55,540 bases of DNA from Saprospiraceae bacterium (GCA_030728245.1 JANQZX010000087.1:20789-76328), one strand, 5' to 3'. Shown: positions 1 to 8,752, numbered from the stretch's first letter. Translations and numbers: made by a program. Notes: generated by a model from the letters alone, not told the origin.

Positions 1-24
1 TGTTGGTCTTTGTAAGGACAGCCA

Positions 25-88
25 TTAGATACATGTGACCCAACAGGGTCAGGCATATACAAATGACCCTCTGGGGTCACGCGTTTAT
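25..88. repeat. Paired-dyad repeat, copy 1
   Basis: This 64-base unit begins TTAGATACATGTGACC and ends CGTTTAT. It holds two small inverted repeats: TGACCC/GGGTCA with loop AACA at 36-51, and TGACCC/GGGTCA with loop TCTG at 64-79. The same unit recurs at 117-182 with the dyads improved to perfect 7-base arms. It is intergenic and AT-rich apart from the dyads. The pattern looks like a dispersed REP/MITE-like palindromic element, but no second locus in the window carries it, so genome-wide dispersal is inference. Confidence 0.8.
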
Positions 89-116
89 AGCATTTTTGCC
101 GCCAAGGGCATAATTG

Positions 117-182
117 TTAGATACATGTGACCCCAGAGGGGTCAGGCAAATTTAAATGACCCCAGAGGGGTCACACGTTTAT
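117..182. repeat. Paired-dyad repeat, copy 2
   Basis: Second copy of the unit at 25-88, 66 bases long. Its dyads are TGACCCC-AGA-GGGGTCA at 128-144 and again at 157-173, both with perfect 7-base arms. The right edge lies about 20 bases from the stop codon of the lipoprotein gene transcribed towards it, so the dyads could also end or stabilise that transcript. No T-run follows directly, so a classical terminator is not claimed. Confidence 0.8.
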
Positions 183-201
183 TGATTTATTAATTTATTG
201 A

Positions 202-984
202 TTAATAAGTTATTCCATTGGTATCGGAAAGTTGTATAGTAATATTTTCCTTAAATTTCGTCCTGTAGGTATTTACCAGATGTAAAATCAGATCAATATC
301 CATGCTCTGGTTTCTAACGATGGGTAAAATAGAAAAATCACCCGGAGCATCTCTAAATTTTATTATCTCATTTTGAACAGTAAAATATCCGTACTCACCG
401 GTTTCTAAAACATTGTTTTTTGTTATCTTTTTTAAATCCTCGATGAACACTCTGGCGGTTGCTGCATATTCAGGTTTGTAAGAAATAGTGCCCCAAATGG
501 TACCAGTGGGTATTTGTTTTAATTCTTTTTGAATCAATGATATGCCATGGGTACTTTCAAGAATCAATTGATAGCTACCTTTTGTAATGGAAAGTTTTCC
601 AGGATTGCGGATAATATTTTGAATTTTTATATCAATGGGCCAGGAACCTTCGGAAAGACTTTGTGCAGTCTCATAACCTTTAGCTATCGCAGCATCACCA
701 ATACATTCACTATTTTTTGTTATGCCATCAATATTGAGAGAAAGGAGAGAAGGGCTTTGTTGCCAGGACGTTTTTACGGTGTAATTTCCGCAAGGTTGAT
801 TTTTAATAGTACTCACCTCAAATTGTAGGAGACGACCAGATTTAGAAAATTTTTCCACATAACCAATTACAAATTCCCTTTCAATATTTGCAACAATGAT
901 GTTTGGTTCTAAAACCTCCTTTTTACAGGTCGTCAATCCTGACAAAATAAAAAATAAAAATATAATTCTAAGATGCATATTCAT
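202..984 (-). CDS. Hypothetical lipoprotein
   Basis: No family recognised. The reading frame is open up to 1038, but I place the start at the ATG at 984, or at 978 two codons later. From there a short hydrophobic stretch leads into a lipobox-like LTTC, giving a plausible signal peptidase II leader. The mature part is about 240 residues, rich in Ile, Thr and Lys with alternating hydrophobic residues, suggesting a beta-rich periplasmic or surface domain. It is divergent from lepA, with about 150 bases between them, and its 3' end runs into the dyad repeats at 25-182. Function unknown; the lipoprotein call is the only part well supported. Confidence 0.7.
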   Translation of the reverse strand: MNMHLRIIFLFFILSGLTTCKKEVLEPNIIVANIEREFVIGYVEKFSKSGRLLQFEVSTIKNQPCGNYTVKTSWQQSPSLLSLNIDGITKNSECIGDAAIAKGYETAQSLSEGSWPIDIKIQNIIRNPGKLSITKGSYQLILESTHGISLIQKELKQIPTGTIWGTISYKPEYAATARVFIEDLKKITKNNVLETGEYGYFTVQNEIIKFRDAPGDFSILPIVRNQSMDIDLILHLVNTYRTKFKENITIQLSDTNGITY

Positions 985-1091
985 TTTTGTTTTATTGAAA
1001 CGACATGAATGAAAAAATGCTGCCTTATAAAAATACATATTTATTAAAATTTATCTGTAGTTGACCTAAAGTCCCTAAGCTTGCTTATTTT

Positions 1092-1099
1092 TACATTTG
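1092..1099 (+). promoter_or_regulatory. Possible -7 element for lepA
   Basis: TACATTTG matches the Bacteroidota TAnnTTTG -7 consensus and lies 33 bases before the chosen lepA ATG at 1133. No TTTG is seen at the usual spacing upstream, so this is a partial match only. Confidence 0.35.
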
Positions 1100-1132
1100 A
1101 TTTTGAATAGCAGAATTTATTTAAACAACAAT

Positions 1133-2929
1133 ATGAAATTTATAAGAAATTTTTGTGTCATTGCTCACATCGATCACGGAAAGAGTACGTTGTCTGATAG
1201 ATTAATGGATTTCACACATACCATTGATAAACGTCAGATGAAAGACCAGGCATTGGACAGTATGGATCTTGAAAGAGAGAGAGGCATTACCATAAAAAGT
1301 CATGCCGTTCAGATGTATTATCCTCATGACGACGGTAATAGGTACACTTTTAATCTTATTGATACTCCGGGACACGTTGATTTTTCTTATGAGGTTTCCC
1401 GTTCTATTGCTGCTTGTGAAGGCGCTTTACTTCTTATAGACGCTACACAGGGCATTCAGGCTCAGACTATTTCAAATCTTTATTTAGCCATTGAGCACGA
1501 TCTGGAAATTATTCCTGTCCTCAATAAGGTGGATATGGAAAATGCCAATATTGAAGAAGTATCTGACCAGATAATTGACTTGATTGGTTGTAAGAAAGAG
1601 GATATTATCCTGGCCAGCGGAAAAACGGGTATTGGTGTTCCTGATATTATGAAAGCGGTGGTGGATAGAATTCCCTGCCCAAAAGGTAATTCTGATGAGC
1701 CGCTGCAAGCACTAATTTTCGACTCAGTTTTCAACTCATTTCGTGGGGTGATTGCCTATTTCAGAATTATGAATGGCACCTTGAAAAAGGGTGATAAAAT
1801 CCGATTTTTTTATGGTTCACGGGAGTATGTAGCTGACGAAATTGGTATATTACAAATCAATCAGATGCCAAGGGATGTACTGAAAACGGGTGATGTAGGC
1901 TATGTAATTACTGGTATAAAAGAGTCTAAAGAAATTAAAGTTGGGGATACTATCACTCATGTTGACAGGCCATGTAATGAGGCTATTCATGGATTTGAGG
2001 AGGTTAAACCTATGGTATTTGCGGGTATATTCCCTATCGATAATGATGATTTTGAAGATTTAAGGGATAGTTTAGAGAAGTTACAACTAAATGATGCCTC
2101 TTTGGTCTTTGAAGCAGAAACTTCTCAGGCACTGGGTTTTGGATTCCGTTGTGGATTCCTCGGAATGCTTCACCTGGAAATTATCCAGGAACGCTTATCA
2201 AGAGAGTTCAATATGGAGGTGATTACCACCGTTCCTAACGTTTCTTATACCGTTACTACCACAAATAATGAAAAGGCGGTCGTTCGAACTCCCTCTGATT
2301 TGCCAGATCCCTCAAGAATTAGTACCGTGGAAGAACCTTATATTAGAGCGCAGATAATAACTAAACCGGACTATATTGGCTCAATAATGAACCTTTGTCT
2401 CGATAAAAGAGGAATTCTATCCAGACAGGTTTATTTGACGCCTTATAGAGTTGAATTGAGTTTTGAACTTCCTTTAGCTGAAATTGTATTTGATTTTTAT
2501 GATAGACTTAAATCTATATCAAGAGGATACGCTTCTTTCGATTATGCTTTAATTGATTATCGGGTATCTGATCTTATTAAATTAGACATAAAATTAAATG
2601 GCGAAAATGTCGATGCGCTAACTGCTTTGGTTCACAGGGACAAAGCAGATTATATAGGTAGAAAAATTTGTAAGCGTCTTAAGGATTTACTTCCAAAACA
2701 ACAGTTTGTTATCGCTATTCAAGCAGCTATTGGCGCTAAGGTTATTGCGAGGGAAACTATTTCAGCCCTTCGAAAAGACGTTACAGCCAAATGTTATGGT
2801 GGGGATATTTCAAGGAAAAGAAAACTCCTTGAGAAGCAGAAAGAAGGTAAAAAGAAAATGAGACAGATTGGCTCAGTAGATGTTCCTCAAAAGGCCTTTC
2901 TTGAAGTATTGAAGTTAGGTAATGATTGA
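1133..2929 (+). CDS. lepA: Elongation factor 4 (LepA), ribosome back-translocating GTPase
   Basis: Translational GTPase that binds the ribosome and acts on stalled or mis-translocated complexes. The start at 1133 gives [19 protein letters not shown], the usual LepA N-terminus, and a protein of 598 residues, the normal family length. An in-frame TTG at 1097 would add 12 residues and is not favoured. G motifs are visible in order: HIDHGKST (P-loop), RGIT (G2), DTPGH (G3), NKVD (G4) and SGKTG (G5). The C-terminal LepA-specific domain follows, ending in basic residues ([15 protein letters not shown]). Monocistronic as far as can be seen, and divergent from the upstream lipoprotein gene. Confidence 0.97.
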   Translation: MKFIRNFCVIAHIDHGKSTLSDRLMDFTHTIDKRQMKDQALDSMDLERERGITIKSHAVQMYYPHDDGNRYTFNLIDTPGHVDFSYEVSRSIAACEGALLLIDATQGIQAQTISNLYLAIEHDLEIIPVLNKVDMENANIEEVSDQIIDLIGCKKEDIILASGKTGIGVPDIMKAVVDRIPCPKGNSDEPLQALIFDSVFNSFRGVIAYFRIMNGTLKKGDKIRFFYGSREYVADEIGILQINQMPRDVLKTGDVGYVITGIKESKEIKVGDTITHVDRPCNEAIHGFEEVKPMVFAGIFPIDNDDFEDLRDSLEKLQLNDASLVFEAETSQALGFGFRCGFLGMLHLEIIQERLSREFNMEVITTVPNVSYTVTTTNNEKAVVRTPSDLPDPSRISTVEEPYIRAQIITKPDYIGSIMNLCLDKRGILSRQVYLTPYRVELSFELPLAEIVFDFYDRLKSISRGYASFDYALIDYRVSDLIKLDIKLNGENVDALTALVHRDKADYIGRKICKRLKDLLPKQQFVIAIQAAIGAKVIARETISALRKDVTAKCYGGDISRKRKLLEKQKEGKKKMRQIGSVDVPQKAFLEVLKLGND

Positions 2930-2968
2930 TTTTTATAGAAATCATGCCCATAATATGAAGGTATGAAG

Positions 2969-3028
2969 CAAACAATAATGTTCAGCAGGTAAAATTAGGT
3001 GATAATTTTTTGACAACATTATTGTTTG
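2969..3028. repeat. Long AT-rich inverted repeat with 32-base loop
   Basis: CAAACAATAATGTT at 2969-2982 is repeated as its exact reverse complement at 3015-3028: 14 perfect pairs around a 32-base spacer. It lies between the lepA stop and the next lipoprotein gene. It could form a stem at the lepA 3' end or be a protein-binding dyad. There is no T-run directly after it, so it is listed as a repeat and not a terminator. Confidence 0.6.
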
Positions 3029-3078
3029 TATTTGTCCTCTTTTTCTTCATAAGCTAAGGTTCATCACATCTCCTACTA

Positions 3079-3561
3079 ATGAATAAATATTATATTTTCT
3101 TCTTGTTTTGTTTCACTTTTTCTTGTACACCTGATGTAACACCCAATGAAAGGGCTATTTTAAAAGAAAAGGTAGTTCCCTTTGAAAAAATCTCCTGGAA
3201 GAATCTCGATAGCTTGAAAATAGAATATTATTTTGACGCAGATTATGGTGACTATTTGGGAAAACCTACTTTTTCTAAGGAGTCTATGGCGTGGAATGGT
3301 AAAAATGTTATTATAGAAGGATACTGGATTCCTGTGTCTGAAATAGGCGATAGTACCGTTTCTGTCTTGTCAGCCCTACCGTACGCTCAATGCTTTTTTT
3401 GTAGTGGGGCGGGCATAGAAACCGTTATGCAAATAAAAGCGGAAGGAAATATAAAAAGAATGGAAACAGATGAAAAGGTCAAATTGAAAGGTAAGTTGCT
3501 TCTTAATGGCGATAACCCGATGGAGCTTTACTATCAACTGGTCAATGCAAGCTTACATTAA
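3079..3561 (+). CDS. Small lipoprotein, DUF3299-like
   Basis: 160 residues. The leader MNKYYIFFLFCFTFSC is a short signal peptide ending in a lipobox-like cysteine at residue 16. The mature domain contains GYWIPVSEIG followed by LSALPYAQCFFCSGAGIETV. This resembles the DUF3299 fold seen in periplasmic lipoproteins, where an effectively Cys-rich CFFC-G-A-G segment is typical of Bacteroidota members. The family assignment is from memory of the motif, not a search. Molecular function is unknown. The gene stands alone and is closed by a strong terminator overlapping its stop codon. Confidence 0.75.
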   Translation: MNKYYIFFLFCFTFSCTPDVTPNERAILKEKVVPFEKISWKNLDSLKIEYYFDADYGDYLGKPTFSKESMAWNGKNVIIEGYWIPVSEIGDSTVSVLSALPYAQCFFCSGAGIETVMQIKAEGNIKRMETDEKVKLKGKLLLNGDNPMELYYQLVNASLH

Positions 3562-3604
3562 AAAACCGCCATTAAACTAATTTAATGACGGTTTTTTGTT
3601 TTTT
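3561..3604 (+). terminator. Rho-independent terminator
   Basis: The stem CCGCCATTAAA / TTTAATGACGG has one mismatch and a CTAA loop. It is flanked by an A-run on the left and by TTTTTTGTTTTTTT on the right. It begins at the lipoprotein stop codon. Confidence 0.85.
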
Positions 3605-3620
3605 TCAAGCCGGAAGTAAA

Positions 3621-3716
3621 TTAGAAACGACGTGATGAACGCTGAAAAGAATTCATTGTCGCTATAATAGTACCTCCCAAAGCAAAAGAAGCAAAAGCTG
3701 TGTAAATAATTAACAT
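3621..3716 (-). CDS. Putative 31-aa single-span membrane protein
   Basis: Translating the minus strand from ATG at 3716 gives a 31-residue peptide starting MLIIYTAFASFALGG and ending QRSSRRF, stop at 3621. Residues 2-24 are hydrophobic with a small-residue GG centre, and the C-terminus is basic, as in single-span micro-membrane proteins with the tail in the cytoplasm. AAAGG lies just upstream of the ATG. It sits alone in a 370-base gap between a terminator and an unrelated operon. No homology can be claimed, and a chance frame of this length is possible. A longer open frame in another register across the same bases has no protein-like features. Confidence 0.4.
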   Translation of the reverse strand: MLIIYTAFASFALGGTIIATMNSFQRSSRRF

Positions 3717-3904
3717 GACCTTTAGTTTTAATCGTTAATGATTGCGGATATCCGCGTTCTAAGGAGTCATGTTCATTGGGATCAAAAATTAGTAAATTTA
3801 AAAAGCGACTTTTCGCTCTCAATAATATTTTACTAATGCAATAATAATTAAAATATTTAGAAGTATAAAATAATTAAAGAAAAAAAATACGCTGAAATGT
3901 AATT

Positions 3905-3931
3905 TTTTTATTCAATAAGAATGAATAAAAA
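3905..3931 (-). terminator. AT-rich hairpin at operon end
   Basis: TTTTTATTCA and TGAATAAAAA form a perfect 10-base stem with a 7-base loop. It directly abuts the stop codon of the 67-aa gene. It is entirely AT-rich apart from one C/G pair, so it is a weak terminator candidate. Confidence 0.4.
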
Positions 3932-4135
3932 TTAGTTCAGTTGATTCTTTTTTGTGAAGGTAGAATTTTGGAGTTTTACCCAATGTTTGAATTTATTTTC
4001 AAGTAATTCTACCTGATTTTTCCAATCAGGGTTTAGTTCAAGCAGGGCAGCTATTTTTGCGCATTCAATAGGAGTAGCTATACCAAGGAGGTATTTTTTT
4101 AATAAACCAGATCTAAAAAATTGGTCCTTTTGCAT
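3932..4135 (-). CDS. 67-aa protein resembling an anti-sigma factor N-terminus
   Basis: The segment SGLLKKYLLGIATPIECAKI, followed by a short acidic and polar helix, resembles the first 50 or so residues of Bacteroidota anti-sigma factors. In those, an SGLLE-YVLG-TSPEE-type helix pair binds the sigma factor. The usual membrane span and periplasmic domain are absent, so the product would be a free cytoplasmic peptide. It starts 23 bases after the stop of the metallophosphoesterase gene and is likely cotranscribed. No sigma factor gene is adjacent. The resemblance is pattern recognition, not an alignment, and it may be a gene remnant. Confidence 0.55.
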   Translation of the reverse strand: MQKDQFFRSGLLKKYLLGIATPIECAKIAALLELNPDWKNQVELLENKFKHWVKLQNSTFTKKNQLN

Positions 4136-4158
4136 TTCATTGAACTTTGAAAAAATAA

Positions 4159-5379
4159 TCAGACGATTTCTATTAAAGTTACTTCAGGTAATATACCTAC
4201 GCGCCCTGGATAGCCTAAATGGCCTAAACCCCTATTAACATAAAGCATTTGATTTCCCTTTTTGTATAGTCCTGCCCATTGTTTGTAAACATATTGAATG
4301 GGGCTCCATTGAATAATACCGGGTATTTCAACTCCAAATTGAAACCCGTGGGTGTGACCTGAAAAAGTGATGGCAATTTCTTTGAATTCAGTAACCACCT
4401 CATGAGACCAATGTGAGGGGTCATGTGATAGCAGTAGCTTTAAGTCGGTATTTTCAACACCCGCATAAGATTCTTTTAATTTTCCATATTTAGGGAATCT
4501 CATGTGGGTGGAATAATTTTCAACACCGATAATTCCCACTTCCTTACCATTAATTTTAACGACACTATGCTCATTCGTTAGCAGTGACCAACCCATTTCT
4601 TTATGGTACTGCTTTAACTGATTTAAATTATCTTGTTTCTTTTCTGCACTTTCCCATGGTACATAATCGCCGTAGTCATGATTTCCCAATACAGAAAACA
4701 CCCCATATTTAGCTTTTATCTTCTTTAAAACTGGAAGCAGGGGAATAACTTCGTCTGCTGTATTGTTTACTAAATCTCCTGTAAACAATACAAGGTCAGC
4801 ATCTTGTGTATTTATAATATCAACAGCTTTGTTTACCTCTTCGGGGTACAAAAAGCTACCAGAATGAATGTCAGAAATTTGAATGATTTTTAAACCCCGA
4901 AGTTGATCGGGAATACCATCTATTTTAACAGATGTCTGTCGAAGTTGAAATCGATATGCATTCCTAAAGATCCCGTAAGTCAAGCTTATAAGAGGTATAG
5001 CACCTATAAATATTCCCAACTGGCTTAAAAACCTCGATCTGGAGGGGTTAAATGACTCGCTAGGTTTAAAATAATCAAGTACCCATTGAAAAGCTCTGAA
5101 AATATCATCTATAAAAAGGAAGGGTAATACGAGGAATTTTGAAAAGTAAGTTATAAAAACTAAAGACCTTAGAATAGTTAATGTTACCTTATCCCATTCT
5201 GATATTAACCCCGAGGTATAAGCGAATGTAAAGGAAATCATTAGAATGTTCAAGCTAAAAAAAATGACCTTTGACCACGTTCTTGCCGACAAGGAATAGT
5301 TAGAAAAAACTACTTTTAATGCTTGGTAAGCATACAAATCTATGGATATCAGTAAAATAACTAAAAAAAGAGTGCGCAT
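4159..5379 (-). CDS. Membrane-anchored calcineurin-like metallophosphoesterase
   Basis: 406 residues. The first 150 contain four or five hydrophobic spans, so the enzyme is held in the inner membrane. The catalytic domain follows from about residue 165. It has the metal-binding motifs of the family in order: ISDIHSG (D-x-H), FTGDLVN (GD), LGNHDYGD (GNHD), LLSHDPSH and FSGHTHGFQ (GHTH). This is the YkuE-like arrangement. YkuE-type enzymes act on phospholipid or lipid-A-type substrates, but the substrate here is unknown. The 67-aa anti-sigma-like gene follows at 23 bases. Confidence 0.85.
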   Translation of the reverse strand: MRTLFLVILLISIDLYAYQALKVVFSNYSLSARTWSKVIFFSLNILMISFTFAYTSGLISEWDKVTLTILRSLVFITYFSKFLVLPFLFIDDIFRAFQWVLDYFKPSESFNPSRSRFLSQLGIFIGAIPLISLTYGIFRNAYRFQLRQTSVKIDGIPDQLRGLKIIQISDIHSGSFLYPEEVNKAVDIINTQDADLVLFTGDLVNNTADEVIPLLPVLKKIKAKYGVFSVLGNHDYGDYVPWESAEKKQDNLNQLKQYHKEMGWSLLTNEHSVVKINGKEVGIIGVENYSTHMRFPKYGKLKESYAGVENTDLKLLLSHDPSHWSHEVVTEFKEIAITFSGHTHGFQFGVEIPGIIQWSPIQYVYKQWAGLYKKGNQMLYVNRGLGHLGYPGRVGILPEVTLIEIV

Positions 5380-5484
5380 TATTTATTTATTAGCTTAAGC
5401 ATAACACAACAAGCGGTGTAATGGTTTATTTAAATTAAAATGAATTAACTTTGCATTTTAATACCCAATACTCAAGCATTGAAA

Positions 5485-5901
5485 ATGTCTCCTAGTATGC
5501 TAAATTATATTATTTTATGGTTATTTATGATGCCTTTTCAACTGAGTGCTCAATGGTCTAAAACGATTCATCAGTCTGTTGCGTTGCCTGATACGATGAC
5601 TCGGTTTTCTATTCAATCATATACGTCTTTTGATACCGTTTTTTGGATTGGCTCAGACATTATTCTGGAGACAAACGTATCAATGTCAGGGACAAAGGAA
5701 TCTGTGTTTAATTTTTTTATAGTTTCAGACAGATACAAATGGCAAATGGTCAATGAAGGCAACTGGATGTTAAAAACTGTTAATACGTCAATGAATAAGC
5801 TCCAAGATGTCACAGAACAAGTGAAAATAAAGATGTATATTCCTGAATATTTTAATCAATCAATGGATTCTTTTTTTGTTAGAACCCCTTTAAAAGATTA
5901 A
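5485..5901 (+). CDS. Secreted hypothetical protein
   Basis: I start at the ATG at 5485 because the only longer option is a TTG two codons earlier; ATG 5497 is also possible. The hydrophobic run MLNYIILWLFMMPFQLSAQ is a signal peptide with a likely cleavage after SA-Q. About 115 mature residues follow, rich in Ser, Thr, Met and aromatic residues, with no recognised domain. It is 24 bases upstream of the FAD oxidoreductase gene and probably in the same transcript. Function unknown. Confidence 0.65.
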   Translation: MSPSMLNYIILWLFMMPFQLSAQWSKTIHQSVALPDTMTRFSIQSYTSFDTVFWIGSDIILETNVSMSGTKESVFNFFIVSDRYKWQMVNEGNWMLKTVNTSMNKLQDVTEQVKIKMYIPEYFNQSMDSFFVRTPLKD

Positions 5902-5925
5902 TCAGCGGGTTTTTAGACGCATAAT

Positions 5926-7485
5926 ATGATAAAGGATATAGAAATTGGAATTTTGCCTGTCCTTGCCTCTAATCAAGAAGCAATTAAAACAACTATAAGC
6001 CAAACTTTAGGTATAGATGAGTCAGATTTTACTTTCAACCTGGTGAGACGCTCTGTTGACGCCAGAGGTAAAACGCCGCTTATTAGGCTTAAATGTCAGG
6101 TTTTTATATCCATGCCTGCTCCTGAGGAATTGGTGTTTGACCCACATTGGCAAAGGGTGGAGGGTAAGAAAAAAGTCATTATTGTAGGTGCAGGTCCAGC
6201 GGGTTATTTTGCCGCTTTACAATGTTTGACTTTAGGATTGATGCCCATAGTTATTGACAGAGGTAAAGATGTAAGGGCGAGACGTCGCGATTTAAAAGCG
6301 ATACAGCAAAATGGTGTGGTAGATCCAGATTCAAATTATTGTTTTGGTGAAGGGGGGGCAGGAACCTATTCCGATGGCAAACTTTATACCCGGTCTCATA
6401 AAAGGGGATCCATCGAAAATGTTTTGCAAATATTGGTTAAACATGGCGCAAATCCGGATATATTGGTTGACGCTCATCCGCATATTGGTTCTAATAAGTT
6501 ACCCCAGATTGTTACTAATCTTAGAAATACCATTCTGGCTTTCGGGGGAGAGGTGCATTTTGAGGAAAAAGTCGTCGATTTTGTAAAAAAGGGAAATAGG
6601 TTGACCGGTGTAATCACACAAAATGAAAGGAAGTGGGAGGGCGACGCTGTTATTTTAGCTACGGGACACTCGGCCCGCGATATATATTATTTGTTAGCTA
6701 AGCACGGTATTTTAATTGAACAAAAACCTTTTGCTCTGGGCGTGAGGATAGAACACCCGCAACCATTGATTGATAAAATTCAATACGGGCAGGAAAATCG
6801 GCCCGATGCACTGCCCGCTTCTAGTTATAAACTGGTTACTCAGGTTGAAAATCGCGGTGTTTTTTCCTTCTGTATGTGCCCCGGTGGTCTCATTGTTCCT
6901 GCTTCAACTTCCCCTGGTGAAATTGTTGTCAATGGCATGTCTATGTCCAGGAGAGATTCACCTTTTGCCAATGCAGGTACCGTTGTTTCTATTGAAATGG
7001 ATGACCTGAAAGCTTATCAGGATAAGGGTGTTTTTGCCGGACTTGCTTTTCAACAAAAGGTGGAACAGAATATGTTTAGTGTGACAAATGGTACCCAAAA
7101 GGCACCTGCTCAGAGACTTACTGATTTTGTAAATGGTAAGTTAAGTCAGTCACTTCCAAAAAGCAGTTACATACCCGGACTTACACCTGCCTATTTACAT
7201 TCTTTATTACCCGATTTTGTCTATAAAAGGTTAAAGAAAGGAGTGCAGGATTTTGCTAAAAAAATGAACGGATATTATACGTCGGAAGCGGTCGTTGTCG
7301 GTATTGAGAGTCGAACAAGTTCTCCGGTTAGAATACCTAGGGATAATCAGACACTAATGCATCCTGAATGTATAGGTTTGTTTCCAAGTGGCGAAGGCGC
7401 TGGCTACGCTGGAGGTATTTTATCGGCGGCTATGGACGGACAAAATGTTGCCCGTGCCGTATTTAATTTTTTAAAAGAAAACTAA
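5926..7485 (+). CDS. NAD(P)/FAD-dependent oxidoreductase (COG2509-type)
   Basis: 519 residues. A small N-terminal domain of about 85 residues precedes the dinucleotide-binding signature VIIVGAGPAGYFAALQC at about residue 85. Further FAD-family features follow: IDRGKDVRARR, CFGEGGAGTYSDGKL, LATGHSARD, and a C-terminal FPSGEGAGYAGGILSAAMDG that would contact FAD. This order and length fit the uncharacterised COG2509 dehydrogenases found in many bacteria. Substrate is unknown. No signal peptide is present, so it is cytoplasmic. The DoxX gene follows at 5 bases, so the two are very probably cotranscribed, a pairing that suggests a membrane redox link. Confidence 0.85.
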   Translation: MIKDIEIGILPVLASNQEAIKTTISQTLGIDESDFTFNLVRRSVDARGKTPLIRLKCQVFISMPAPEELVFDPHWQRVEGKKKVIIVGAGPAGYFAALQCLTLGLMPIVIDRGKDVRARRRDLKAIQQNGVVDPDSNYCFGEGGAGTYSDGKLYTRSHKRGSIENVLQILVKHGANPDILVDAHPHIGSNKLPQIVTNLRNTILAFGGEVHFEEKVVDFVKKGNRLTGVITQNERKWEGDAVILATGHSARDIYYLLAKHGILIEQKPFALGVRIEHPQPLIDKIQYGQENRPDALPASSYKLVTQVENRGVFSFCMCPGGLIVPASTSPGEIVVNGMSMSRRDSPFANAGTVVSIEMDDLKAYQDKGVFAGLAFQQKVEQNMFSVTNGTQKAPAQRLTDFVNGKLSQSLPKSSYIPGLTPAYLHSLLPDFVYKRLKKGVQDFAKKMNGYYTSEAVVVGIESRTSSPVRIPRDNQTLMHPECIGLFPSGEGAGYAGGILSAAMDGQNVARAVFNFLKEN

Positions 7486-7490
7486 GTATA

Positions 7491-7904
7491 ATGAAAGATA
7501 TTTTTGATTTATTAGGACGAATTTTTATTTCCTTTATCTTCTTTTTTGAAGCTTACGATGCTTTATTTTTTTTCAAGGATACTAAAAATCAGATGACCGA
7601 ACATGGCCTTTTGTGGCAACAGGACTTCTTGCTTTATTTGTCCATTTTTGTTCTTATTTTAGGCAGCCTTTTAATCTTGCTGGGGTATAGACCATCTTTC
7701 GGAGCCATTCTTATACTTTTGTATTGGTTGCCAATGACTTTTATTGTATTTCCGTTTTGGGAAGCGGATAATGACGTGAGAAGAGAAGTATCGGTGCATT
7801 TTATGAAGAATATGGCCATTTCCGGAGGATTATTTCTCGTTCTGGTAAATGGAGCGGGAAGGTGGAGTATGCGCAGACTCTTTGCAACAAGTTATGTTCG
7901 CTAA
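7491..7904 (+). CDS. DoxX family membrane protein
   Basis: 137 residues with four hydrophobic spans (about 10-28, 47-67, 70-88 and 106-125). The N-terminal LLGRIFISFIFFFEAYDAL and the central GSLLILLGYRPSFGAILI pattern are typical of the DoxX/DoxD superfamily. Members are linked to thiosulfate:quinone oxidoreduction in archaea and to oxidant defence complexes in some bacteria. The role here is open. It is 5 bases behind the FAD oxidoreductase gene, with the response regulator 37 bases downstream and no terminator between. Confidence 0.8.
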   Translation: MKDIFDLLGRIFISFIFFFEAYDALFFFKDTKNQMTEHGLLWQQDFLLYLSIFVLILGSLLILLGYRPSFGAILILLYWLPMTFIVFPFWEADNDVRREVSVHFMKNMAISGGLFLVLVNGAGRWSMRRLFATSYVR

Positions 7905-7941
7905 ATGATGTTGGCTATTTTTTAATCAAAAATATGAAAAG

Positions 7942-8703
7942 GTGATTCAAGCTGTTATTGTTGAAGATGAGTTGAGTAGTCGCAATAATCTAAAAAATTT
8001 ATTGGCTCAGTATGCAAAGGATATTGAGATAGTTGGTGAAGCTGAAAGTATTGACGACGCCGTAATTACTTTTAAAGGGCTTGCAAAACAACCCGATGTT
8101 GCTTTTTTAGATATCAATCTTTCCGACGGATTGGTTTTTAGTTTACTAAATAAACTCAGACCTTTTCAATTTGAAATTATTTTTGTCACCGCATTTGAAG
8201 AATATGCAGTGAAAGCTTGTGAATATAGCTCTATTGGTTACATTCTAAAGCCAATAGATCCCGATGCATTGAAAGAAGCAATAGATCGGATTCCTAAAAA
8301 TGGCAAAAATCAGATTGAAAAAAGACTGGAGATTTTTAATAGCCATTATAATAATCCTAATGTTTTTTCTAAAATGAGTATCGCCGCCGTAGATGGTATT
8401 TATTTTGTTAATATTACAGATATTATCAGATTTGAAGCAGAAGATAATTATACCCATATTTTCTTGCAAACTGGGGAGAAAATAACAGCCTCAAAAACCA
8501 TCAAAGCCTACGAGGAATTATTAGCCTCTTATAATTTTTATAGAGTGCATAAAAGACACGTAATAAACCTTAATTGCATGAAAAAATACCTGAAGGGCGA
8601 CGGAAACATTGTTATTATGGAGGACGATACTCATATTGAGGTTTCAAGGAGAAGACGTGCCTCATTTCTTGAAAAGTTAAGGGACTTGCAAGAGGGGAAC
8701 TAA
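7942..8703 (+). CDS. LytTR family response regulator
   Basis: 253 residues, starting at GTG 7942. No in-frame ATG precedes it, and the resulting MIQAVIVEDE is the standard receiver opening. The receiver domain (about 1-120) has E8/D9, phospho-acceptor D57 in FLDINL, the T of FVTAF and K in ILKPID. The LytTR DNA-binding domain is at about 145-250 (FEAEDNYTHIFLQTGEK, FYRVHKRHVINL, IEVSRRRRASFLEKL). Such regulators pair with LytS/YehU-type histidine kinases and bind short direct repeats. The probable partner is the kinase at 8999-10918, and a GG-leader peptide gene lies between them. Confidence 0.95.
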   Translation: MIQAVIVEDELSSRNNLKNLLAQYAKDIEIVGEAESIDDAVITFKGLAKQPDVAFLDINLSDGLVFSLLNKLRPFQFEIIFVTAFEEYAVKACEYSSIGYILKPIDPDALKEAIDRIPKNGKNQIEKRLEIFNSHYNNPNVFSKMSIAAVDGIYFVNITDIIRFEAEDNYTHIFLQTGEKITASKTIKAYEELLASYNFYRVHKRHVINLNCMKKYLKGDGNIVIMEDDTHIEVSRRRRASFLEKLRDLQEGN

Positions 8704-8721
8704 TAGGTACAGTACATTTTT

Positions 8722-8752
8722 TTTGAACAGTTGTTTTTTTTTATTATTTTTG
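8722..8752 (+). promoter_or_regulatory. Promoter of the double-glycine peptide gene
   Basis: TTTG at 8722-8725 and TATTTTTG at 8745-8752, 19 bases apart, match the Bacteroidota -33/-7 consensus exactly. The start of transcription would fall near 8758, giving a leader of about 23 AT-rich bases. ACAGT occurs at 8709-8713 and 8727-8731, a loose direct repeat that might be read by the LytTR regulator. The repeat is weak evidence. Confidence 0.65.

Noticed and set aside
1-182. CRISPR array
   Set aside because: Two units only, with internal dyads and an unequal spacer of 28 bases; no cas genes in the window.
547-828. A 93-aa plus-strand frame inside the first lipoprotein gene
   Set aside because: Antisense to a gene with a good signal peptide and lipobox; no independent features.
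3577-3822. An 81-aa minus-strand frame in the gap after the DUF3299-like gene
   Set aside because: It overlaps the terminator and reads through it; the other frame (3621-3716) has a better small-protein profile.
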